DNA of 64,000 nt from assembly GCF_013409065.1 (NCBI RefSeq), contig NZ_JACBZP010000001.1, positions 3,965,872 through 4,029,871 of the forward strand, given 5' to 3'. How positions within the stretch are numbered: position 1 is the first letter of the stretch; each line of letters opens with the position of its first letter. The DNA is from Spelaeicoccus albus (lineage in GTDB: Bacteria; Actinomycetota; Actinomycetes; Actinomycetales; Brevibacteriaceae). The notes under the pieces were generated by a model. The model searched no databases, was not told the DNA's origin, and saw only the letters and a program-made list of their open reading frames with translations. Positions 1-8,169 of the stretch are shown here, in pieces. The position numbers were made by a program, and so were the translations under genes.

Positions 1-671
1 CCGATGAGGAGCGCGTCGGCCCGCTCCGGCTGACGGCAAGCGGCGCGGCCGCACCGCACGCAGTCAAACGAGCCGCGTTCGGGGCATTCGCCGCGGCCGC
101 CGTCCTCGGACTGGTGCTTGTCGTGTTATCGCAGGCATGGTGGTTTCTGCTGATCGGCGCCATCTGCTTGCCGGCCGCGTGGCTGTACACGGGCGGCAAG
201 CATCCCTACGGATATATCGGCTTGGGCGAGGTGTTCGTCTTCGTGTTCTTCGGCCTGGTCGCCACGCTCGGGACCACGTACACGCAAGTGCATTCGCTTT
301 CTGCATGCGCGTGGGGAGGCGCCGTCGGCATCGGCTTGATCTCGTGCGGATTGCTGATGGCAAACAATTTGCGCGACATCCCCACCGACCGCGAGGCCGG
401 GAAGACCACGCTGGCCGTACGGATCGGAGACGTGCGAGCTCGCCATAGCTATGCCGTCATGCTCACGCTGCCGTTCCTGCTGCTGCTCGTGCCGATCGCC
501 TTCGGGCATTGGGGCGCGGCACTGGCGCTGCTGGCCCTGACGACTGCCGTGACGCCGGTGCGCACCGTCCTGTCGGGTGCGACGGGTGCGGCATTGGTGC
601 CGGTCCTGAAGCAAACCGGAATCGTCGCGCTGACTTACGGAGCGTTGCTGGCCCTCGGCCTGTCTCTCTGA
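1..671 (+). CDS. menA: 1,4-dihydroxy-2-naphthoate polyprenyltransferase (5' partial)
   Basis: Membrane prenyltransferase of menaquinone synthesis, joining a polyprenyl chain to 1,4-dihydroxy-2-naphthoate. The window opens inside the gene; the frame is open from base 3 and gives the C-terminal 222 residues. Several hydrophobic helices are visible, and the second UbiA-type aspartate motif is clear (NNLRDIPTDREAGK, then TLAVRIGD). The first aspartate motif and the start codon lie outside the window. It lies tail-to-tail with the DUF4229 gene. Its position beside heme and cytochrome-maturation genes fits a respiratory role. The family assignment is firm. Confidence 0.92.
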   Translation, partial: DEERVGPLRLTASGAAAPHAVKRAAFGAFAAAAVLGLVLVVLSQAWWFLLIGAICLPAAWLYTGGKHPYGYIGLGEVFVFVFFGLVATLGTTYTQVHSLSACAWGGAVGIGLISCGLLMANNLRDIPTDREAGKTTLAVRIGDVRARHSYAVMLTLPFLLLLVPIAFGHWGAALALLALTTAVTPVRTVLSGATGAALVPVLKQTGIVALTYGALLALGLSL

Positions 672-682
672 CTCGAACGGTA

Positions 683-719
683 ACGGCCCGGCGCCGGCAC
701 GCATGCGGAACAGGGCCGT
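683..719. terminator. Hairpin between convergent menA and DUF4229 genes
   Basis: A 7-bp perfect inverted repeat (ACGGCCC at 683-689, GGGCCGT at 713-719) with a further GC-rich repeat in its loop lies between two converging genes. CTCG before and CGAG after could extend the stem with a bulge. There is no U-tract, which is common for actinobacterial terminators. Bidirectional termination is an inference. Confidence 0.45.
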
Positions 720-734
720 CGAGCACGAAACCGG

Positions 735-1061
735 TCAGGTCTCGGACGCCGTCCCGGGCCGTGAGTCGGCGGTGTCTGTGGCCGGCAGGTCGTCGTCGAA
801 CAGCGAATCCTCGTAGTTCTCGTCGGCGTCGCGGCGCTTGACGCGCGTTTCCGCCTTTTCGGCCCTTGACCGCCTGCGTTCGTCCAGATACGTGATCATG
901 TCCCGCCGGGCGCCGCGCAAGGCCAGGAACGAGATCAAGAACGCCAGCACCGCCGCCGCGACGATCGTGAGCAGGCTCAGCAGGTGCACCATCCAGAAAA
1001 TTGCGAGGAGCACGGCGAAGATGCCAATGCGCAGCACACTGTATTTGAGCACGGGATTCAT
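735..1061 (-). CDS. DUF4229 small membrane protein
   Basis: A 108-residue protein of unknown function with two adjacent hydrophobic helices in the first half (around residues 8-50). An RRDMITYLDERRRSRAEKAETR stretch follows, then an acidic tail ending in DDDLPATDTADS. This is the layout of DUF4229 proteins found near menA and cytochrome c maturation genes in actinobacteria. I chose the ATG at 1061 rather than the GTG two codons upstream, because a TACCCT -10 element sits 7 bases before it, as in a leaderless transcript. Confidence 0.75.
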   Translation of the reverse strand: MNPVLKYSVLRIGIFAVLLAIFWMVHLLSLLTIVAAAVLAFLISFLALRGARRDMITYLDERRRSRAEKAETRVKRRDADENYEDSLFDDDLPATDTADSRPGTASET

Positions 1062-1068
1062 ACACACC

Positions 1069-1074
1069 AGGGTA
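1069..1074 (-). promoter_or_regulatory. -10 element for a leaderless DUF4229 transcript
   Basis: TACCCT on the minus strand matches TAnnnT and ends 7 bases before the ATG at 1061, so transcription would start at or next to the A of the start codon. There is no Shine-Dalgarno sequence. The same arrangement occurs at several other genes in this window. No convincing -35 hexamer is visible. Confidence 0.45.
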
Positions 1075-1093
1075 CGCCGAAGAAGCTTTCGCC

Positions 1094-1099
1094 TAAACT
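1094..1099 (+). promoter_or_regulatory. -10 element for a leaderless PLDc_N transcript
   Basis: TAAACT matches TAnnnT and ends 6 bases before the ATG at 1106, with no ribosome binding site between. This predicts a leaderless mRNA. It faces the -10 of the divergent DUF4229 gene across about 20 bases. Confidence 0.45.
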
Positions 1100-1105
1100 T
1101 GTGTC

Positions 1106-1405
1106 ATGGGCGTACGGGGTTTGCTATTCGTGATAGTCATCGTGATCGCGATGATGATCTATTCGGTCATCGATTGCGTGCGGCGCGATCCGGCGGAGGT
1201 GCGCAGTTTGCCGAAGGTCGCATGGGTCGCGGTCATCATCCTGCTGCCGGCGATCGGCACTATTCTCTGGTTCCTGCTGGGCAGGGGGCCGGTCGACGGA
1301 CAAGGTCCTCCCGGCGGACAGCGCGGCCGGCGCGGGCCGGTGGCGCCGGACGACGATCCGGACTTCCTGCGAGGGCTCGGTCCGTCCGGACGTCGCGATC
1401 ACTGA
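1106..1405 (+). CDS. PLDc_N (cardiolipin synthase N-terminal-like) membrane protein
   Basis: A 99-residue protein with two membrane segments (about residues 5-22 and 36-58) joined by a DCVRRDPAEV loop, then LGRGP and a Gly/Pro/Arg-rich tail ending RGLGPSGRRDH. The pattern matches the PLDc_N domain, the membrane anchor found before phospholipase D domains and also alone in actinobacteria. No catalytic HKD motif is present, so it is unlikely to be an enzyme. Its role is unknown. It converges on ccsB. Confidence 0.7.
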   Translation: MGVRGLLFVIVIVIAMMIYSVIDCVRRDPAEVRSLPKVAWVAVIILLPAIGTILWFLLGRGPVDGQGPPGGQRGRRGPVAPDDDPDFLRGLGPSGRRDH

Positions 1406-1444
1406 CCCGCCGCCGGGCACCGGCCGCCCGCCCCGGGGCCGAGG

Positions 1445-2458
1445 TCAGCTGGACGGGGAATCCAGTCCGGAATACGCGTGCAGGCCGTGGAAGTACACGT
1501 TCACGATCGTGAAGTTGAACACGACCGAAGCGAACCCGATGATCAGGAGGACGGCGATCATGGTGCGGCTCCAGCCGCGCGTGGCACGGGCGTGCAGATA
1601 GGCGGCGTAGACGACCCAGACCACGAAGGTCCAGACCTCCTTGGAGTCCCAGCCCCAATACCGCCCCCAGGCCTTCTCGGCCCAAATGGCTCCGGCGATC
1701 AGCGTGAACGTCCACAGGATGAATCCGACGGCGGCCAACCGGTAGGCGAGGTTCTCCAGTTCGACCGAGCCGGGAATGGCGCGCAGGAACCGCATCACTT
1801 CGCCCTTGCCGCCGGTGATCCTGTTTTCCCGCCAGGTCTGCATCAGCTGCAGCACGGCCAGCGCGAACGCAATCGTCAGCACTGCCGACGCCACCACCGC
1901 GATGGAGACGTGGATGAGGAGCCAATAACTTTGCAACGCCGGCACCAGTTCGGCGGCCGGCGTGTAGAACGCGATGACTGCCATGCCGAGCATGACAAGC
2001 GTGAATCCGGTGATGAACGTACCCAGGAAGCGCAGGTCCTTGGCGATGATCACTATCAGGTACGCGGTGATCAGCACTGCCGATGCCGTGATGGAGAACT
2101 CGTACATGTTCCCCCACGGCGCCCTGTCCACCGACAGGGCGCGCGTCACGACGGCGCCGATGTGGACGAGCGCGCCCAAGACGGTCAGCGCCGTGGCGAT
2201 GCGAGCCAGCCGACGCGGCCCGCCGTCCTCTTCGGTCACGGCCCCGTAATCGCTGGTGGCCGGCGTTTCGATCTGGGTACCGGCGTTGCCGACGAGTTCG
2301 CGGCTGCGTTCGGTCCGTGCCTTCGCGCTCGTGCGCACCACCCGGTTCCTGCCCTGCACCAGGTCGAAGGCGTAGAGCACGAACGCGATCATGTAGACGG
2401 TCATCGCCGAATACACGAGCGTATTCGACAGGCCGGCCATCGTTTCGTTGGTGGTCAT
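1445..2458 (-). CDS. ccsB: Cytochrome c biogenesis protein CcsB/ResC
   Basis: A 337-residue polytopic membrane protein of System II cytochrome c maturation. With ResB it carries heme across the membrane and attaches it to CXXCH apocytochromes. The tryptophan-rich WWD signature WGRYWGWDSKEVW is present near residue 255, followed by more membrane segments and a conserved His in YLHAR. Its ATG overlaps the resB stop (TAATG), so the two are translationally coupled. It is the last gene of the long minus-strand run. Confidence 0.93.
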   Translation of the reverse strand: MTTNETMAGLSNTLVYSAMTVYMIAFVLYAFDLVQGRNRVVRTSAKARTERSRELVGNAGTQIETPATSDYGAVTEEDGGPRRLARIATALTVLGALVHIGAVVTRALSVDRAPWGNMYEFSITASAVLITAYLIVIIAKDLRFLGTFITGFTLVMLGMAVIAFYTPAAELVPALQSYWLLIHVSIAVVASAVLTIAFALAVLQLMQTWRENRITGGKGEVMRFLRAIPGSVELENLAYRLAAVGFILWTFTLIAGAIWAEKAWGRYWGWDSKEVWTFVVWVVYAAYLHARATRGWSRTMIAVLLIIGFASVVFNFTIVNVYFHGLHAYSGLDSPSS

Positions 2459-4134
2459 TACTCTCCCTTGTCGCCTTCCCCGGGACGGCGATCCCCAAGC
2501 GATTCGTCCTCGGCCGCAGCGGGATCGTGTCCCAGCCGTGTCAGTACGCTTTTCGCGACCAAATCGACTTCGCCGTTCAATCGATTATCTTCCCCGCGGG
2601 CAAGTCCCGCCACCTCGACGCTCGAACCGTCGTCCGCGGCGGCCACGCGGACCCAGATCCGACGGCGCGGCACGAACAGCGATCCGCCCAAGCCCAGCAT
2701 GCCGAGCAGCGCGAACACCAACACGTACATCTTGGACGGATCCGCGCGAACGTCCATCGACACATACCGTTTGACCCCGTCGAACCGGACGCTGCCCAAC
2801 CCGTTCGGCAGTTTCTTCGACTGGCCCGGTTTCAGCTGCACCGTCAATGGCTTGCCGCCCGCCGTTGTCATCTCGGTCATATTCGTCGGGTCGAGCGAGT
2901 ACACGGATTGCGCCGTGCCGTTGTCGAGCCCGAGATCGCCGGAGTATCCGGACAAGAGCAGCACCGGATTGGCGAGTCCGGCGAATATCGACGTGGCGGT
3001 GCCGGTCGCCTTGTCCTCGCCGGCCGTCGGGAAGAAGACCCCGACGAAGCCGAGCTGCTTGGGAGCGGCGTCCGGCGCCTTGACGACGCCGCGCGAGACG
3101 TAATTGCCGTTTTGCGGCAGGAAGACGGTGGGCCCGGAGTAGACGGTGTGGCCCGTGCCGTCCTTCACCGTGACGACCGGGGCGTACCCGTTGCCCGACA
3201 GGTACAGGTTCGCGCCGCCGAGGTGCAGCGGGTCATTGACCTTGAGCAGCTGCTTCTTCGTCTGTCCGTCCTCGCGGGTCGTCACGTGGCCGACGAACGA
3301 CCGCGGCTCGCCTGCCTGGTTCCCGCTGGACGTCGTGTCGAACGTCGCATCGAACTTGTCCAGCTTCACCGAATATTTCGGCAGCCGGTCCGGGTTGAAG
3401 TACGTGCCCTTGGTGAACGAGTCGTACGCCGGCAGCGAGTCATTGAACGTATCGCCCTCGACGAGGATCCGCTGGCCCGAATAACTGAGCATGCCGCCGA
3501 TGGCCGCCGTGACCACGACGCCCAGCACCGCAATGTGGAACACCAGGTTGCCGGTCTCGCGCAGGTAGCCGCGTTCGGCCGCAACATGGTCGGAGTTCGT
3601 CTTCACCCGGTAGCCACGACGCTTCAGCGCTGCTGCAGCGGCGCTCAGAGCCGTCTGCTCGTCGACCTGCACGTCGCGGGCGGGCACGTGGGCCGGCATC
3701 CGCGACAGCCGGCGGGGCGCCTTGGGCGGATCGGCGCGCAAGGCCCGCCAATGCACCTTGGTGCGCGGCAGGATGCATCCGACGAGCGATACGAGCAGCA
3801 GAATGTAGATGGCCGAGAACCAGACCGACGAATTCACATCGAACAGTTGGAGTTTGTCCATGATCCTGCCGATTTGCCCGTGCGCATCGATATAGTCGGC
3901 GACGGCTGTCGGATCCTGTACGCGCTGCGGGAACACCGACGCCGGGACCGCGGCAAGTGCGAGCATGAGCAGCAGGAACAATGCCACCCGCATAGTGGTC
4001 AGCTGCCGCCAGGCCCAGCGGATCCAGCCGAAGAATCCGAGCTTCGGCTGCGCGGCCTCGCGCTTCGATCGTTCCAGGGTGCCGACGGCGCCGTATTCGT
4101 CGCGCCTGTCCTCGGGACCGTGCGGGTCACTCAT
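2458..4134 (-). CDS. resB: Cytochrome c biogenesis protein ResB
   Basis: A 558-residue partner of CcsB in System II. After a short cytoplasmic N-terminus (FGWIRWAWRQLTTMRVALFL) it has three early membrane helices with an SLVGCILPR segment, a fourth around residue 150, a large extracytoplasmic domain, and a last helix before a charged tail. This is the ResB layout. I chose the ATG at 4134 (MSDPHGPEDRR) because it overlaps the ccdA stop. The open frame continues much further upstream, but that stretch is antisense-style read-through over ccdA. Confidence 0.92.
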   Translation of the reverse strand: MSDPHGPEDRRDEYGAVGTLERSKREAAQPKLGFFGWIRWAWRQLTTMRVALFLLLMLALAAVPASVFPQRVQDPTAVADYIDAHGQIGRIMDKLQLFDVNSSVWFSAIYILLLVSLVGCILPRTKVHWRALRADPPKAPRRLSRMPAHVPARDVQVDEQTALSAAAAALKRRGYRVKTNSDHVAAERGYLRETGNLVFHIAVLGVVVTAAIGGMLSYSGQRILVEGDTFNDSLPAYDSFTKGTYFNPDRLPKYSVKLDKFDATFDTTSSGNQAGEPRSFVGHVTTREDGQTKKQLLKVNDPLHLGGANLYLSGNGYAPVVTVKDGTGHTVYSGPTVFLPQNGNYVSRGVVKAPDAAPKQLGFVGVFFPTAGEDKATGTATSIFAGLANPVLLLSGYSGDLGLDNGTAQSVYSLDPTNMTEMTTAGGKPLTVQLKPGQSKKLPNGLGSVRFDGVKRYVSMDVRADPSKMYVLVFALLGMLGLGGSLFVPRRRIWVRVAAADDGSSVEVAGLARGEDNRLNGEVDLVAKSVLTRLGHDPAAAEDESLGDRRPGEGDKGE

Positions 4135-4913
4135 CAAATCACCGGCCTGAACGTACCGATAGTGTTCTGGAGGTTCCCGACCAGGTCCGTCCACACGCCA
4201 CTGACCAACAACACACCCACACATATCAACATGACACCGCCGATTCGCATGACGGAAACGCGGTGTCGACGGAAAAATTGCATCTTGCCCATCCCGGCGC
4301 GCAGCAGCAGGGCGACTACCACGAACGGAATGCCGAGGCCCAGGCAGTACACGAACGTCAAGAGCGTGCCGCGAGCCACTCCGCTGCCGGCGTCCGGCCC
4401 CATCGTGTACGACAAGCTGAGCACCGCCGCAAGGGTCGGCCCGATGCACGGCCCCCATCCGAGCCCGAACGTGGCACCGAGCACCGGGGCGCCCCACAGT
4501 CCGGCCGGCGGCCGCCGGGTGATCTTGCGGTCGCGCTGGAACCACTTCATGCCGCCCATGAACACGACGCCGGCCAGGATGACCACGACGCCGAGCACGC
4601 GGGTGACCGGTTCGACCCACGGCCGCAGGGCCGCACCGGCAATGCTGAACGCCAGGCCGTAGGCAATGTAGATGACGGAAAATCCGAGCACGAACAAGCC
4701 GACCCCGGCAAAGATCCGACGGGATTTGTGCTGCACCAGATCGGCGCCGGTCAGCCCCGTCACGTAGCCGACGTAGCCCGGCACGAGCGGCAGGATGCAC
4801 GGCGACAGGAACGACACGAGCCCGGCCAATGCGGCGATCGGGATGGCCAGCAGCATCGGCCCGCCGAGTACCGTATCGGCGAAGTCGCTCGAGATCGATG
4901 CCAGGAGTGTCAT
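4134..4913 (-). CDS. ccdA: Thiol-disulfide transmembrane reductase CcdA
   Basis: A 259-residue membrane protein with about six helices that passes electrons from cytoplasmic thioredoxin to the extracytoplasmic TlpA/ResA protein, keeping apocytochrome c cysteines reduced. The two conserved cysteines lie in SFLSPCILPLVPGY (Cys39) and GWGPCIGPT (Cys156). The start overlaps the upstream tlpA stop (ATGA) and its stop overlaps the resB ATG, so all three are coupled. Confidence 0.93.
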   Translation of the reverse strand: MTLLASISSDFADTVLGGPMLLAIPIAALAGLVSFLSPCILPLVPGYVGYVTGLTGADLVQHKSRRIFAGVGLFVLGFSVIYIAYGLAFSIAGAALRPWVEPVTRVLGVVVILAGVVFMGGMKWFQRDRKITRRPPAGLWGAPVLGATFGLGWGPCIGPTLAAVLSLSYTMGPDAGSGVARGTLLTFVYCLGLGIPFVVVALLLRAGMGKMQFFRRHRVSVMRIGGVMLICVGVLLVSGVWTDLVGNLQNTIGTFRPVI

Positions 4914-5521
4914 GTGCGCAGGTCGCCGATCATGCCCTTGAGCGTTGTCTTGTCGACCTCGCCGACGACGCGGCCGGCAATGCGGCCCTTCGGGTCGAGC
5001 AGCAACGTCGACGGTGTCGCTTCGGGAGGCAGGACGCCGTGCAGCGCCGACACGACTCGTCCGGCAGTGTCGAGCATGACCGGGTACGTGATGTCGAACG
5101 TGCGCATATACGATTTCGCGGCTGCTGCGCCGTCGCGCACGTTCACGCCCAGGAAGCGCACGCCTTTGTCCTTGTACGCACGGTAGGCGGCTTCGACGTC
5201 CTTGGCCTCCTTGCGGCACGGCGGGCAGGCCGCGTACCAGAGATTGAGCACGAGGATGTTGCCGCGCCAGTCGGCAAGATCGAAGTGTTTGCCGTTCAGC
5301 AGTTTGCCGCCGGCCTCGACGGGATGCCCGCGCTTCGACGGCGGCAGTTGGGTGACGACGCCGTCGCCGGCGATGTACCCCTTGTCGCTGCCGGAGTTGG
5401 CTTGTTCGGACAGCGAGTCCTTGTCGCCGCACGCTGCCAGGGCGACGCCGAGAGCGGCGGTTCCGGTTGCGGCCAGCGCCGAGCGCAATACGGTGCGGCG
5501 CGGGGTCTCCGGGCCGATCAT
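4910..5521 (-). CDS. TlpA/ResA-like thiol-disulfide oxidoreductase, lipoprotein
   Basis: A 203-residue secreted thioredoxin-fold protein of the cytochrome c maturation set. The N-terminus has a PRRTVLR start, a hydrophobic core and a lipobox (VALAAC, Cys31), so it should be a membrane-anchored lipoprotein. The active site is WYAACPPC (Cys99, Cys102), followed by the RKEAKDVEAAY helix and the cis-proline loop (PEATPSTLLLD). It would take electrons from CcdA and reduce apocytochrome cysteines. Both ends overlap neighbouring genes by four bases. Confidence 0.9.
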   Translation of the reverse strand: MIGPETPRRTVLRSALAATGTAALGVALAACGDKDSLSEQANSGSDKGYIAGDGVVTQLPPSKRGHPVEAGGKLLNGKHFDLADWRGNILVLNLWYAACPPCRKEAKDVEAAYRAYKDKGVRFLGVNVRDGAAAAKSYMRTFDITYPVMLDTAGRVVSALHGVLPPEATPSTLLLDPKGRIAGRVVGEVDKTTLKGMIGDLRT

Positions 5522-6147
5522 GCTCCCGGCACCGCCTTGTCCGGCAGGAGGTCACGCGCCGGCTCGGAGTAGTCGACGCCGATCAGGCGGCCGGCGTCGA
5601 ACCGGAGGCTCGTGACCGAGGCCAGAGCGCATTCGCGCCGACGCGGGTCGTGCCACAGTCGGCGCCCCTCGGCCCGGAGGCGGGTCACCCAGATCGGCAG
5701 TTGGTGGCTGACGATGACTCCCTCGTGGCCCTCCACGCGGGCGCGGAGCGTCGCGATGGCGGCGCACATGCGCAAGGCCTGGTCGGCGTAGGGCTCGCCC
5801 CAGGACGGGCGTAGCGGGTTCCACACGCGCCGGGCGATGGACGGGTCGAGAAGTTTTGCCGGCGTGAAGACCAGACCCTCGAACTCGTTCGCTGCCTCGA
5901 TGACACGCCGGTCCGTGTCGATGTCGAGAGCGAGCGCGCGCGCGAGCGGCGCCGCGGTTTCTTGCGCGCGCACCAGCGGCGAGGCCACGACGGCGCGAAT
6001 ATCGCGCCCGCCGAGATAGTCGGCCGCTCGGTCGGCCATCCGCGCACCCAGGTCGGACAAGTGGTAATCCGGCAGGCGCCCGTACAGCACGCCTTCCGGG
6101 TTGAATACCTCACCGTGGCGTAACAGATGGATGGTCGCTGTGGCCAT
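5518..6147 (-). CDS. Histidine phosphatase (phosphoglycerate mutase) family protein
   Basis: A 209-residue protein with the branch-1 histidine phosphatase signature LLRHGE near the N-terminus, then a second Arg in SPLVRAQETA and the later catalytic His in GVIVSHQLP. The substrate is unknown. Members often sit between hemL and tlpA in actinobacteria, so a link to the operon is likely but undefined. I chose the ATG at 6147 because GGAG lies five bases upstream; an open frame continues further but lacks a start signal. Its stop overlaps the tlpA start (ATGA). Confidence 0.85.
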   Translation of the reverse strand: MATATIHLLRHGEVFNPEGVLYGRLPDYHLSDLGARMADRAADYLGGRDIRAVVASPLVRAQETAAPLARALALDIDTDRRVIEAANEFEGLVFTPAKLLDPSIARRVWNPLRPSWGEPYADQALRMCAAIATLRARVEGHEGVIVSHQLPIWVTRLRAEGRRLWHDPRRRECALASVTSLRFDAGRLIGVDYSEPARDLLPDKAVPGA

Positions 6148-6209
6148 AGCTCCAATTTTCTCAAATGTCGGTCCCCGTGACGCATCCGGGGTTCGACGGC
6201 GTGTAGAAG

Positions 6210-7574
6210 TTACGCGGCGGCAGCGGCGCGAGCCGCCGCCGGAAGCGCGTCGATGACCCTGTCGAGCACCAAGTCGTCGTGGGCAAGGGACAAGAACCAC
6301 GCTTCGAACGGGCTCGGCGGCAGGTGCACGCCGGCGTCCAGCATGGAGTGGAAGAACGCGGCGTACGCCGGCACGTTTTGCGCGCGGGCGTCGTCGTAGT
6401 CAATGACGCCGCGGGTCCGGCGCTCGTCGAATCCGGGGGCGTCCGGATCCAGGAAGAACACGCTGAACATCGATCCGGCCGATTGGACGGCGTGCGGCAC
6501 TCCCGCCGCATCGAGCGAGTCGTGCACGGCGCCGCGGAGCGCATCGGCGGCGCGGGTCAGCTTGGGGTACACGTCGTGGGACACCGTGCCGCGCAAGGTC
6601 GCGATGCCGGCGGCCGTCGCGACCGGGTTGCCGGACAGGGTGCCGGCCTGGTAGACGGGGCCGTCGGGCGCCAATTTCGCCATCAGGTCGGCGCGGCCGC
6701 CGAACGCGGCAGCCGGGAACCCGCCGCCCATGATCTTGCCAAAGGTGAACAGGTCGGCCGGCCCGCTGTCGTAGGGGCCCTCGTGGCCGTACCAGCCGGC
6801 GGCCGACACGCGGAACCCGGTCATCACCTCGTCGGAGATCATGAGCGCGCCGTGGCCGGCGCTCAGGTTGCGGATCAGCTCGGTGAATCCCGGCAGCGGC
6901 GGGACGACACCCATATTGCCGGGCGACGCCTCGGTGATGACTGCGGCGATCTCGTCGCCGTTCTCGGCAAAGACCCGGCGCAGCGCGTCGGCATCGTTAT
7001 AGGGCAGCACTATCGTGTCGGCGGCGCTGGCTCCGGTCACACCGGGCGTGTCCGGAAGGCCGAAGGTGGCGACTCCGGAGCCCGCCGAAGCCAGCAGGGC
7101 ATCGACGTGGCCGTGGTAGCAGCCGGCGAATTTCACGATCTTGGCGCGGCCGGTGGCGCCGCGGGCCAGCCGGACGGCGCTCATCGTCGCTTCGGTGCCG
7201 GACGACACCAGCCGGACCTGCTCGACCGGGTCGACGCGGGAGACGATCTCCTCGGCCAGCGCCACTTCGTTTTCGCTGGGAGTGCCGAAGGAGAACCCGC
7301 GGGACGCCGCCTCGGCAACTGCCGCCTCGACGTCGGGATGCGCGTGCCCCAAGATCATCGGCCCCCACGACGAGATGAGATCGACATACTCGTTGCCGTC
7401 GACGTCGGTGATCAGAGCGCCCTTGGCCGACGTGATGAACCGCGGGTCGCCGCCGACCGCGCCGAACGCGCGCACCGGCGAGTTCACGCCGCCGGGCGTG
7501 ACCGCCCGTGCGCGGGCGAACAATGCGGACGACTGGGCGGTCGGCGCGGAGCTGCCGGCCGTGCGGTTGGTCAT
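6210..7574 (-). CDS. hemL: Glutamate-1-semialdehyde 2,1-aminomutase
   Basis: A 454-residue PLP enzyme that converts glutamate-1-semialdehyde to 5-aminolevulinate in the C5 tetrapyrrole pathway. The PLP lysine is in [10 protein letters not shown] (Lys280). [30 protein letters not shown] and [10 protein letters not shown] are typical of the family. The start at 7574 (MTNRTAG) has AAAGGTG upstream. A 100-base gap separates it from the marR gene, one of the few real gaps in this run. Confidence 0.95.
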   Translation of the reverse strand: MTNRTAGSSAPTAQSSALFARARAVTPGGVNSPVRAFGAVGGDPRFITSAKGALITDVDGNEYVDLISSWGPMILGHAHPDVEAAVAEAASRGFSFGTPSENEVALAEEIVSRVDPVEQVRLVSSGTEATMSAVRLARGATGRAKIVKFAGCYHGHVDALLASAGSGVATFGLPDTPGVTGASAADTIVLPYNDADALRRVFAENGDEIAAVITEASPGNMGVVPPLPGFTELIRNLSAGHGALMISDEVMTGFRVSAAGWYGHEGPYDSGPADLFTFGKIMGGGFPAAAFGGRADLMAKLAPDGPVYQAGTLSGNPVATAAGIATLRGTVSHDVYPKLTRAADALRGAVHDSLDAAGVPHAVQSAGSMFSVFFLDPDAPGFDERRTRGVIDYDDARAQNVPAYAAFFHSMLDAGVHLPPSPFEAWFLSLAHDDLVLDRVIDALPAAARAAAAA

Positions 7575-7674
7575 GATGTCGGCACCTTTCGGTTGAACGG
7601 CCGCCGTGGTTCCGGCGGTGAGAGTTGTCTGTGCAATTGCCCTGTCTGTGAAAATGCCCCGTCGGCCTCGAGCG

Positions 7675-8169
7675 TTATTCGCGGTCGATGCGGCGCACGT
7701 GGCGCAAGTGCGTGACGATGCCCTCCATGGCCTCGCCGCACGCGTCGAGATGAGCGTCGTCGGTGCGGTCGATGAAATGCTCGCGCACACTCGTCACGTG
7801 GCTGGGTGCGGCGTCCTCGAGCAGCCGGTAGCCGGCGTCCGTCATCGTGCACAGGACGCCGCGGCCGTCGCCGCACGTGGTGCTGCGCGCCAACAGGCCG
7901 CGTGATTCCATTCGCGAGACGATGTGCGTCAGTCGCGACCGGGAGATCGCCACTTCGGCGGCCAGCCGCGCCATCCGCATCGAGTGCTCCGGCTGCTCCG
8001 ACAGTCGCACCAGCAGTTCGTATTCGCCGATCGCCAATTGGTGCGTTTCGCGCAATTCCTTGTCCAGTTGGGCCATCAGAAGCTGGCTGGCCTCGAGATA
8101 ATTACGCCACGCGTGCTGCTGGTCCGAGGTGAGCCATCGGACGGTGTCGGGAGAAGTCGTCTTGGTCAT
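7675..8169 (-). CDS. MarR-family transcriptional regulator inside the heme operon
   Basis: A 164-residue winged-helix regulator with the MarR core: [14 protein letters not shown], then [28 protein letters not shown] as the recognition helix and [19 protein letters not shown] as the wing. Its ATG overlaps the hemB stop (ATGA), so it is made together with heme enzymes. Regulation of the operon, perhaps in response to heme or redox state, is plausible but not shown. A Cys in the wing and another near the C-terminus could act as sensors. Confidence 0.88.
   Translation of the reverse strand: MTKTTSPDTVRWLTSDQQHAWRNYLEASQLLMAQLDKELRETHQLAIGEYELLVRLSEQPEHSMRMARLAAEVAISRSRLTHIVSRMESRGLLARSTTCGDGRGVLCTMTDAGYRLLEDAAPSHVTSVREHFIDRTDDAHLDACGEAMEGIVTHLRHVRRIDRE

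Noticed and set aside
2317..4662. Long plus-strand open frame opposite resB and ccdA
   Set aside because: It is rich in Arg, His and Pro with no family motif, the usual mirror of a GC-rich gene. The minus-strand proteins are clearly real.
4135..4800. Upstream extension of the resB reading frame
   Set aside because: The frame stays open over ccdA but has no ResB-like residues; the real start overlaps the ccdA stop and gives the normal N-terminus.
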